Source: Chamaecyparis obtusa | Taxonomy: Eukaryota; Streptophyta; Pinopsida; Cupressales; Cupressaceae | DNA length: 64,000 nt | Assembly: GCA_027943335.1 (NCBI GenBank) | Contig: BSBK01006424.1 | Location: forward strand, 563,001-627,000 | Direction: 5' to 3' | In this document: positions 46,815 to 57,487 of the stretch, one piece after another | Layout: each line of letters opens with the position of its first letter | How positions within the stretch are numbered: the stretch's first letter is position 1 | The notes under the pieces: model-generated | Told to the model about the DNA's origin: nothing | Database searches by the model: none | Seen by the model: only the letters and a program-made list of their open reading frames with translations | Position numbers and translations under genes: made by a program

Positions 46815-49800
46815 TGAACAGGATGAATAACTATGGGGTTGGGGGGTGAATCACTTATTCCAAAATAATTTCTAAAATTTTATCGATCTAGTAAGCACAT
46901 AAACCATTCAAATAATTAAGTCTAATAAAATCATGAAAGCATAAGAACAATCAACAACATAACACTAGATATAACATAGAAACCCAAATAGGGAAAAACC
47001 ATAGAGAATATAATTCTCATGAAAGTAAACATTGATTAAGGTGACACCAGTTAAGGTGATTTTTATAAAGGGCTCACTGTCAGTTTGCTCACTTCTATTT
47101 GGCTCATTGTCAGTCAGGATAACCACCCTTATACAAAAGATGTATTACAAAATGTTTTAGTGAAAAAATGTGAACTAATAGAATTGCATCTACCTATGCA
47201 TGAAATAGTTCTAGTTGATAGCACAATAACCTCCGTCAACAACAGATCTAGTAAAGATCTTGTGTTAGCACAAACCAAGCCTCTATAACACAATATGTAA
47301 AACCTTCTCTCTATACCACAAAAATACTTCACTCAACTTCGTTCTTCTTACACATCGTCACCAAATATACACTGAAACAAACTTGTACTATATCACCTTC
47401 AACTCTTTCTCTCTTTCTATACATACATCCATACATTCATTAGATAAAAAAATGATATCTCTTTTTATATACATTTGATAGGGTGGATACATATGTCAGC
47501 CAAGCCTAAAATCATGTTGGCCACAAAAGAAAAGATATTATAATCATATTTAACACGTTACCAGTGAACCTATATATAGGTCATACATAAGAAATCTTCA
47601 TACCACATTACTGCATGACCTAAATATAGGTCACACTTAAGATACACATGCTTCATATCATATTTACCAAAATATAAGTAAGTTCTAGAACCATCGACAT
47701 GCCACAAAAAAGTGTGACTTGATAAAAAAAAAATATTTAAACCAATCGATGGATGAAATCTAATAGAGTCTATCCAGAAACAAAATATAACTATTGTACC
47801 AAAAATATTTGATGAACTAAAAGAATGTCTAGGTAGCAAGGATGCCCAAAAGAACTATATAACTCAGTAGTCAATAGATACAAGCCAAAACTTCATTCTT
47901 ATGTAATCACTGAAACATACAAATGTACCAAATAGATGTATTCTAATCATGCGAATATCTACACCCAATAAAATAACCCAAAAATGTACTACTGAATCTA
48001 TTTTGTATGGTACTAAAAACCTAATATCTTATTGACAACCAATAGACATCCAACCGATACTATCAACAACCAACCAAAACATCTATGTAATTGGTATAAA
48101 GGTTTTATCGTCAATGAAAATAATGCCAATTGTAATGCCCCACTAGGGAACCCAAGAGAACTTAACCTAAACATGCAACTAAGTTTGCAGAATAATTTTT
48201 TTTTAAAGTGTTTAAGAAACAACAACAACAATGTTTTACAATGCGAAAGCAATACAATGAAATAAATAACTCACATAGATTACAACTCTCTAGGATTCCT
48301 TGATGAAGATTATGTAAATATTAATTAATTAATTTAGATTAGATATAATTACAAAAACTTGTATAAACAAATGAATAATAAATGCAAAATCACATAAAAG
48401 ATAACATAGATACAACTGGTACCACAAGGTATCCATAATAACCTACATCCACTGCACATGTCGCAGGGTATGTAATACAATAACTGAAATGAAGCATAAC
48501 ATGATATCTCTAAATAATTGATACAATGATACAAGATCACATAGAAGAAGAAGAAGAACACATCTCCATATAAGAAGAAAAAGATGAATCAACTGCTATA
48601 GAGATCATCCAACACTGGTACATGAACATCAAAATCTCAAATGGTAAGAGAATCACTACCACCCGACCTTGTGAACCTAAATGGTCATCTCCCACTGTTT
48701 TGAGGAGATAACAACAGATCACACTCGAATAAAAAACATCAACAAAATAAGAAAAGGAAGAGATCTTGAAAGCTCTCTAACACCAGGTGTACAAAGATAA
48801 CAACATGTAAGACTCACTAATCTAGAGGCAACCAACACATGTAGGATAACTAGACTATGCATAGGAAGGTGTCATCATGTACGTCTAACCCTTGGGTCTC
48901 ATCCTGGTAATCACTTTGGATCTCGACACTCAAGTGACCATACATGGTATCAATGAATTCTTGTACAGAAGAAACCATTAACTATGCCAGACACACACCT
49001 CTCAAAGGTGGAAAGCATCGTATCAATCCCCATCTTAGTCTGTACTAGCACTCAAGCATGGGTGAGGAAATATATCTTATTAAGTTCATTTTAATACCCC
49101 CAATGTTATATTAGGTTATCACTTGATTACAAATACTTACAATAAGTGATCCTGGCAGCCACTTGTGGGTCCCGACGCTTATTGCAAGCCACCCCCTACT
49201 ACATATCTAGGTAAACTACCCTAGGCTCAAAGATGCCACATAACATCACAAGATAATAAAAATGTCCCTCAGGACTGTTCTACAAAGAAATAGGAACAAA
49301 AAATAGGTCTCCAACCATAACATCACAAAATACTCTCCAAGTGTTCACAAAAGAATATAGTCCCGATCTCATGGATAGGACATGAAAAGTCAACACCATA
49401 TTCCCATATATAGAATATGAAGCAAAACTCAATTATATAAAAACATCACAGAAAGAAGTCATAGAAAAAACTTCACATAAGGTTGGGTCGAATCAATCAA
49501 TTACAATAGAGTATACAGGAAAACAATCATGATAAATAAAACATCAAATTCCCGCCTCTAGAGTCTCATAATTATACAATCGGGTAGTCCCAAATCCAGA
49601 ACCAAACACAAGAATGCAAAAATGATTACAAAATACCCATAAACATAATACAATACAACATGAGCCCATATGGTCAAATCAGGGTGATAATCGATACACT
49701 CACACACACTAAAACATAAAACAAAACACATGCTCATAAAACCTATACCCCAGACTCTGTACTTTCCCTAGGCCGTCTATTGCCTGATAGCACACAAAGG

Positions 49801-50264
49801 AGAAAAACACCCAGGAAAATGGAACAACATTTACATTTAATAAACAACCAATTACAATGTAAATGTGCACTACTAAATACGAAATTAATCATATATTTAA
49901 ATAATTTAAAAACAACTATAAAATTAAATATATGTATTTCACAAAAGAAACATCTAGATAAAATAACATTTAGTCTCTTTATACAACTTAATCTAAATTA
50001 AATTATATAATTAAATCTAAATTAAGTTACATAATTTAAGTCTAAATTAAATTAAATAATTAATTCTAAAATAAATTAAATAATTTAAATCTAAATTAAA
50101 TTATATACATAAAGTAATTTTTAAAAAAGAGAAATTAATAAATTTAATTTACACAATTAAAATTTATTAAAAACTTTAAATAAAACAAAAAGTTTTAAAT
50201 AATTTAAAAAAAATAATAAAAAAAGTATATAAAGCATTGCAAGTGGGGGGCTGAGCCCTCTTCC

Positions 50265-50380
50265 ACTGTCATGCGATAGTCGAGGACTGCAACACGGCCC
50301 CCATGGGTATTGTACATAGTCCTCAGACTGACATGGGTACCCAACAGGTACCGTGTTGTAGTCTCTGACTATAGCACAGT
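50265..50380. repeat. GC-rich inverted repeat inside the giant LTR
   Basis: The core arms 50276-50297 and 50351-50372 pair over 22 bases with four mismatches, all A/G transitions. Outer ACTGT/ACAGT (50265-50269, 50376-50380) also pair. The arms enclose a CCATGGG-containing loop. Confidence 0.6.
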
Positions 50381-50505
50381 CCCCCGTGCACACCGCGTGA
50401 TTGTGGGTGGGGGTTTGGTGGCCCCGCCCACATCACCTTTAATAAATTTTTTAAAAAAAATTTATATATATATATTTTAAAAAAATTTAAAATAAAACAT
50501 GCACC

Positions 50506-50509
50506 AGTT

Positions 50510-50552
<43 letters not shown>
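50506..50552. repeat. (TA)n microsatellite
   Basis: An uninterrupted AT dinucleotide run of about 45 bases; a similar shorter run lies at 54442-54463. Confidence 0.95.
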
Positions 50553-50559
<7 letters not shown>

Positions 50560-52307
50560 TTTCTGAAATTGGAAAATAATAAAAGCAAATAGATGTTTTT
50601 TTTAAAAGGAAATCACAGAGTCTTTTTCTTTTTCAATGCATAAGTTGACTTTTTAATTCCTTTGGCCTCTCTGGCCCCTTTTTGTCTTTTACTGGCTAAA
50701 TTTTTTTTGACTATGTATTAAATCCAAAAAGTAAAATTTCTTTTTCCAGAATGGAGTTTTTCTACCCAAATTGGTTTTTCTCTCACGACTAATTTATTTT
50801 TCCATGGCTTAATAGTTGAACTATAGCCTACATTGATTTTTTCATTTTTTAGGAGTTTTATAGAGAATTAGTTCACAAAAATTGGGTAGCATAACCCTAC
50901 GGTGCCAAGTCTGAATAAAGTCAAAGAAAAATAAATCTAAGGGTTTTCTAATACCCAAAATCACATACATAGCAAAATAGATCCAGTAAGGCAAATGAAA
51001 TTAACCAGACATAATAAATCATTGAAAATTGCATAGACATAAATTACAAAGATGATTCTCAAACCCTACCTCAGATTCAATGCAAATATTGAAATAGAAG
51101 CCTTTGAGAAGAAGAAAAGTCCAGATCCTTCCAAGTATGACATCGATCCTACAGATTTGAGTCCATGAGGAATGCAAAACCAAGATCCAAATGCACAAAA
51201 CAAGCTTTCACAAATTTTCAACACTTCTAAATCACTCCAAAATCTCAAGATGCCAAAATCCAAGCTCTCTCCACACAATCTCCAAAACCTGTCTAATCTT
51301 TAAAAAAATGAATGCAATTCCCCTAATAGAGATTCAATTCCCCCTTTCATGCAATCCCTAAAGATAACTCAATAGTTAACTCCTAATTCAACTCCAATCA
51401 CAAATTGAAAGTAAATTCTAATTTAATGAATTAAAATAACTTTATATGCACAACTCAACTTTGACTTTTGAAAACAAGTTGTTATTTTTTGAAAGCAATT
51501 TACATTTTAACATAACTAAAGCACATGTAAATAGTTAAAGTTTACATTAAATAAATTAAATACTTAAGACACAATTTAATCATGCAATTAAATATTTAAT
51601 TATTCAATGAAGCATAATTAATTTTATTTTCAATTAATTAATTAATTAAATCCAAATATTTAAATATTTGATTTTTAATTAATTTTCTCATATAAACATA
51701 GGAACACAAATAATATTATATTTCAACTATAATCATTAAATCCACAACTATAGAAAATCATATACTCAAGAAATCAATCAACTGAGATCAAACAGAATAA
51801 ACCAAACATGCTCAAGGAAGGGATCCACAAATTCATGTCAACTAGACAAATCCGGATAGGGTTGTCAAACTGATACTTGTCCAATCCTAGGACAAATGGG
51901 CTTAGGTTAGGGTTTTGGACTTGTGTTATCTCCCCTCTCTTACCATTTAAGATATTGCGATAGGGCATGCTCATCTTGACAATTCAGGAAAGTCGATGCT
52001 CGGTACCTGCAAATCTTCATACAAAACTTGCATATACATACATATATAAATATATAATAGACAATGGTGGGGATCAACTAATCATGTGGATCTCGCAAGC
52101 AAGTAACTACAACTCCGTCCCTCAACCACATCAAACAAAAATATAAAACAAACACATCAACCATACACATGCAAGTATGGGGTTAGTAAAATCATAAACA
52201 TCAATGATTTCCTAACATATAATCCATCATCCTAAAATAACCTTAACGTATATAAAATCAAACTATGGGAGGGGTACTACACCAATATATTCTCAATATG
52301 TTCAACA

Positions 52308-52915
52308 ATCTCCCCCTTTGGCATTGATGTAAAAACAACAAAAACTTCAAAAATATGAAAAAACCAAAAATTCCAAAAGCTCCCTCTGAGTAGATAATCC
52401 TTCAATGTTTTTTTTCTTCCTATTTATCTCCCCCTTTTTGCCACAATGGAAAAGGGCCAAAAACTAGAACTTAGAAAAGTAAACAAATACAACAAATTTC
52501 ACAGTAAAAAGTTATACCTCTCTTTAATGATTGGAAGCTTCCTCTTCTACTCAACCACCGCAACACCTATCTAGACACACAAACTATCATGCTCCACTAA
52601 CATTTTAAAAGATGAATTCTAGTACAAAGACCAGAATTGCCATTCATAGTTTTCTGCATCAACAAGGATACTTACATTCTCCACTTTGACTTCAACCAAG
52701 TTCTTCACTAGATAGATTTTTTTTCACCATATCTTCTCTTTGTCTTTGCAATTATAGTATTTCACCCTGAAGTTGACCAATCTCTATTCTCTTTTTTCCT
52801 CCTTCATCCTTGAAGTAATCACATGTCTTTCCTAATTCATTCAATTCTCCCTCAATGACTTCTATTCTTCCTAAAAAACTGTCAATAACAATAGGCCAAC
52901 AAAGACAATACCTAT
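52308..52915 (-). pseudogene. Internal 3' end of a Copia element: coiled-coil ORF tail and polypurine tracts
   Basis: On the minus strand GCCAAAGGGGGAGATT (52308-52323) abuts the LTR start. Another tract lies near 52423-52440 (GCAAAAAGGGGGAGAT) and a weaker one near 52380-52392. Upstream, fragments at 52870-52560 encode a charged helix (EGELNELGKTCDYFKDE; IEIGQLQGEIL; REDMVKKNLSSEELG). Position and composition match the tail at 36310-36935, suggesting the same type of accessory ORF. It is cut at 52915 by the LTR starting at 52916. Confidence 0.5.
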
Positions 52916-53101
52916 TGTATCGTCTTAAAATGGAAGCACTTCCATGTTAAGAGCATTTATCCCTCCGAGTAAGTGGTATGGGGTCATGCCAAGAACCTTG
53001 ATTGGGCCTTTGCATGGATCTGGCTGTTTCCCCCCTATTCTACTTCTCTCCCCTTTGTTTCCAACCTCTTTATGACAACTTTCTCTGAGAATCTGAAGAC
53101 T

Positions 53102-53166
53102 TTGACTTTCTCGGTCAAGGATGACCTAGACCTTGACCTAGGTCAAGGATGATCTTGACCTTGACC
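53102..53166 (+). promoter_or_regulatory. Cluster of six W-box cores upstream of an LTR TATA box
   Basis: TTGAC(C/T) or its complement occurs at 53102, 53113, 53133, 53141, 53155 and 53161, within 65 bases and about 235 bases upstream of the TATA box. W-boxes are binding sites of WRKY factors, which act in plant defence and stress. Confidence 0.55.
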
Positions 53167-53397
53167 TAGGATAGAGACTACATCGTCCCTAACCCCAGGT
53201 CCAAATTTTAGTTTCTGAAAGTTTTAGATGTCAGATTTTAGAAAGTTTTATTTTCTCATTTTCGGGTCAGTTGTTTCAGATTTCAGAATGGTAAACCTTT
53301 AAATTGCATTTAATCTAGGTCCATTTCTAGGGGTTAAGATTAATTGAGATCTAATTCTCCAATTTTGGCCTCTCTAGAAGTTTGTGCCCTATATCAC

Positions 53398-53405
53398 TAT
53401 AAAAG
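53398..53405 (+). promoter_or_regulatory. LTR TATA box
   Basis: TATAAAAG, followed by GAAGCCTTCC and a CT-rich stretch typical of a plant transcription start. The same box is conserved at 57055-57062 (minus). Confidence 0.7.
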
Positions 53406-54600
53406 GAAGCCTTCCTCTCTCATTTTATCCATCTCATCTCATAATCTCTCAAGCTCTCAAGTGCAATCAAGCAAGCAAGAAGGAGAAAGAAAGCAAGAAA
53501 AAATTCATTCATCTTCAAGAATTCAAGCAATCATCCATTCAAGAAATCATCCATTCAAGTCCTCTTCTCCATTCAATTTCTCTATTGAAGATCAAAGATT
53601 CAAGCATTCAAGCCTTTGAAGGGATTTGGTTCAAGCATTCAAGATTCATTATTCAAAACCCTAGATCTAGCCATCATGATGGTGTGATCTTCCTTCAAGA
53701 TCCTTTGTTCATCTTCAAGATCCATTCATTCTTCCCTCAAGGTGGATTCTAAGCATGCAATCATGGAGGTTTTGATTTATATTTGTTAATGTTATGTTCA
53801 AGGTTTCATATCAATATAATTGTTTACATTTGAAATACAATTGCATATCTATTGAATTTCATAGCTCCATTGTTAGATCTACTTCTAGTACTTGCTAGCA
53901 TTCTCTATTTCAATTCCATTATTATGGTTGATTCCAAACTGGGGTTTGACCAAGGAAAACCCCTCATCCAAACAACAAAACCATTTTTCTTGTAGGTACA
54001 GGTACAAGATAGCAAATTGAAGTGCAGATCTGGATACCCTTTTTGATAAACTTCCGGGATCCACGGACAAATTTCCATCAGAGCTATTTTAGGTGAGGGA
54101 CAACCTTCAGTGGGGGGTAGAATTCTACCCTAGGATAAGACTTTGCCCCGCTATCTAGGTCAAAGTCGACCTGACCTCAGAAAGATAAAAGTTTTCTGAT
54201 TTTTCTCTGTCTTGGCATTTCTAGTCCAGAACAGGTTGCAGAATTTTCCAAAAGTGTGCACATACATTAGAAAATAGTGATTTCTTCATCAGCCTTCTTT
54301 CGAGATAAGTATTTCTATTTTATTTAGTTTGTATGTCCATAACATTTTCCATCTTAGATATTTCACACCCTATCTATCTATTCATATCCTCCTATCCATA
54401 ATCTCCATTCATAGTGGTGAACCCATTTTACCTTTATTCACTGATATATATATATATATATATAATTTATTTTAAGAACTCTTTTTCTCTTACCAATCAT
54501 CTTGGATAATCTATGTTTATTATGATGACCTACAACTGATTTAATATCTAGATGAACTAAAGGAATAGTGATTAGAGATCATTGGGCTACTAAAGTGATA

Positions 54601-56033
54601 TGTAAGATGATTAAATCAGTCAATATGTTGTCATTGATGTCAACTAGTTTTGACTATACTTATCATGATAGTTTAAAACATCTGAATATCTATAGAAGCA
54701 AGAAAAGATGAAGAAATTAGATATCTACATAAGGAAAAGATAGATATGACATATAAGGATAAGGTATACATTGGGTAACTTATTGACGAGTCTATGGCTT
54801 TGTATTGCTGACTTGAGCATGTTACATTAATCTATTATGAAGAAAATATTTGAATTGAACAAGTTAATGTGGTCGGTAATTGAAGACTTTTGTATACATT
54901 GAGCCCATGCAGTATATACCGAGTGACAGTACTAACTGAGTTAGTTATCACCGATGCATTCAGTATTAATCGAGTATGGATGAAAACATTAAATGCTAAG
55001 AACAACCGACTAAAATTGATGAGCTGGAAATTGTTATGATTTAGAGGTAAAGTATGAAGTTAGTTATAAGATCCACGATTGACATAGTTAAGAGATGATC
55101 TAAAGGATGAGATTGAAATGTGTTATGGACAGATCTACTGAGGAAGGTTTAAGTGACAAAATGGATGAAGGAGATTAAGAGGAAAAATTTGATGGCTGAT
55201 ATGAAAATGGATTACTTGTCTATTTAAGAGCCATGAGTTTCATTTTTGAAACATGCCAGACAAATAGAGATTGTAGAGATTTCACGTGAAGACTTTATTC
55301 ATGCATTTTTGATCAAACTGGTTATAGAAAGAACCAAGCTGTAGACATTACCGAGCGTTAGAGAACTATTTACCGAGTGAAGTAAGCTGAGAAATATTGA
55401 GGAAGTGAATTGATTAATGATCAGATGAGTTTTATGAGCATAGCATAGATCTGAATATTTTCAATTGAGTTGTATTTGAATCGTATCAGAACTATATTAG
55501 TTTAACCATTGATTTAGCAAAATCTCTTAACCGAGTGGACTTAACAGTCTTATTGTATTTCCATATGACATTCAATGAAAATTGTTATCTTGTTGACCCC
55601 ATAGTGAATGTTGGTCTTGAGATTTAACTGTTACAGATAAATCCTCTAACCAGGTCACACCTAGTAGTGTGCATTGTAACCTTTAACAGGTTTGGCTCCT
55701 AACCGAGCTCACTTCAAAAGCGTGAAATATTTTGGGTTATTAGTCCCAAGTGGTTTTTCCCTTAGTAAGGTTTCCACATTAAATCATTGCGTTATGTGTT
55801 ATTTATTATGATTATTTTCTATCATACTTTACATAATGTATAGTTGATTTAATTGGCAATCACAGTTTGGATAATGACTGGTATTCGGTAAGTGAACATA
55901 TAGATTGATATTTATCTTATCGAGTTGCTTAAATTATTGAAATAGTTTTGAAAAGTACATCTGGGAGTTTGGGACTATAGGATAACTGAATTAATTGATT
56001 CATGTCCCCTCTCAGTTATATATTGTAGAGGAT
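54601..56033 (+). repeat. Copia-type LTR resembling 37208-38442
   Basis: It contains the dyad TTGTCATTGATGTCAAC near its start (54628-54644), CTCTTAACCGAG and CTCTAACCAGG phrases (55530-55650) and the ending text TTTTTCCCTTAGTAAGG, TATGTGTTAT and TGATTCATGTCCCC. No internal region is recognisable on either side. The ends are approximate. Confidence 0.6.
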
Positions 56034-56179
56034 TAAATAGAGATCCAAAATGTAATATATAATTTATAGGATTTGGGAAGGAAAGATCTTCTTCTTAACC
56101 CCGAATTCCCAAAGGAAAGATCCAAATTGATTAACCACAAGAAAATGGTTAATGCATAAATGAATCAATCGATGAAGAA

Positions 56180-57487
56180 TGTGAATAAAGAAGAAAACTT
56201 TATATTCTATTATGGAAGGGAGTATTAAAATATTAATTGAATTGAAGACAAATACTAACCTCAAAGTATGACATATCTGGAAAATGCTATTTTCTGGTGT
56301 CGGTACCGAGTTTCAGGAAATTCTGCAACCAGATCTAGAACAGAAATACAGAGATAGAAAAACTAGAAATATTTTCCTTTTCTAAGAAAGGTCAACCTTG
56401 ACCTAGGTAAAAAGGTCGACCTTGACCCCTTTATGTCGATCTTGACCTACGCTTCTCTGACGGAAATTATGTTTCTGGATCCCAAAATTTTGCTGAAAAG
56501 GGTGTCTAGATATGTATTGTAATTCATTGTTCCATACCTTTTCCTATAATAAAAATGGTTTTGTTTGTTGGGGAGGAGGGGTTTTACTTGGTGAAACCCC
56601 AATTTAGGAATTAACCTTGAAATTGAATTGAAATTGCAGTAATAAACAAAGTAAATGAAACAATTCACCTTGCCTATGTTGAAACCCTTATGGAGGATTT
56701 GAATCCTTGAATCTACAAGTATGGATTCTCCAAATGAATATATAATTGGATGTAGGATGTCTCAAATCAATTGTGTTTAGATCTTCAACACCAATCTTGA
56801 ATGGATCTTGGAATAGCAAGAAGCTTGAATGGATGTGGATGAGGAAATCTTCAACAAGAGGGCTCCATAGAGATTGAATCCTTCAATGACTACCAATGGA
56901 TCTCCTTGATGAATTGGATACTGAATGCTTGAAGATGATTGAATTCTTGAATGCTTTGCTTCTCCTTCTTGCTTGCTTCTTGATTGCTTGATTGAAAGAG
57001 ATTGCACACTTGATTGATAGATGGAGGATGGATGAAATGAGAGGAGAAGGCTTCCTTTTATACTAATCTAGGGCACAAACTTCTAGAGAGGCCTACATAG
57101 GAGAATTAAATTCCCATTTAAACCTTTACCCCTAGAAATGGACCTAAATTAAATGTAATTTAAGAGTTTACCATTTCAAAGCCCGAAACAGTAGATCTAG
57201 AAGTGGGAAATAAATATTTCTGAAACCCAACATCCAGAAACTTTGGTATTTGGAAATTTGGACCCTGGGTCAAGGTTGAGGTCAACCTTGATCTTGAGGT
57301 CAAGAATCTTAGAATTTGAATTTAGGATGCCCGAGTTATGAAGAAAAAAGTGGAAAATGGGGCAGAATAGGGGAAAAGCCAAATCCAAGTCAAAGACCCA
57401 TTCAAGGCATTTGACATGATCCAAAACCACTTACTCAGAGGGATAAACCAGTCCTAAATGGAAGTGCTTCTATTTTACGAAGCTACA
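56180..57487 (-). repeat. 3' LTR of a Gypsy-type element, minus strand
   Basis: It starts TGTAGCTTCG at 57487 next to the tract AAGTGGGGGCTAAA (57488-57501). Its TATA box is the complement of 57055-57062. Upstream W-box cores lie at 57268, 57280, 57298 and 57388, and more TTGACC cores lie in the transcribed part (56390-56450). The left limit is inferred from its partner at 52916-54368. Confidence 0.7.

Larger units (their letters stand above)
48131..52281. repeat. Giant solo LTR (4151 bp), target duplication CCAAT
   Basis: It begins TGTAATGCCCC and ends GGGGTACTACA, so the termini are inverted (TGTAxTxCCCC). CCAAT flanks it exactly at 48126-48130 and 52282-52286. No gag, pol or primer site is visible inside. 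It is unusually long for an LTR, so it might also be a terminal-repeat-free or very large non-coding element. It carries a TA microsatellite, a GC-rich inverted repeat and no ORF I trust. Confidence 0.7.
46815..52307 (-). mobile_element. Copia LTR split by a 4.15-kb solo LTR
   Basis: The pieces 46815-48130 and 52287-52307 form an LTR of about 1.34 kb once the insertion is removed. On the minus strand it starts TGTTGAAC after a polypurine tract (52308-52323) and ends near GTTATTCATCCTGTTCA. The stretch at 47110-46850 matches the end of the LTRs at 16450 and 20885 (repeated CTGAC/GTGAGC phrases, AAAATCACC, GTGTCACCTTAA, then ATTCACCCCCC). Confidence 0.7.
52916..54368 (+). repeat. LTR with W-box cluster, plus strand
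   Basis: It starts TGTATCGTC and is homologous to the minus-strand LTR 57487-56180 over the start (AAATGGAAGCACTTCCAT; TTTATCCCTC), TATA region, transcribed region and end (TGCAGAATTT; AGAAAATAG). No internal region follows, so it may be a solo LTR. CCTAT precedes it (52911-52915) and recurs at 54369-54373, a probable target duplication. Confidence 0.7.

Noticed and set aside
50157..50393. Minus ORF over the GC-rich inverted repeat
   Set aside because: Its open length is explained by the GC-rich repeat; no homology, no start context.
53344..53752. Ser-rich plus-strand ORFs
   Set aside because: They lie in the transcribed part of an LTR just after its TATA box, low complexity (TCAAG/ATTCA repeats), and are not conserved as protein in the minus-strand relative.
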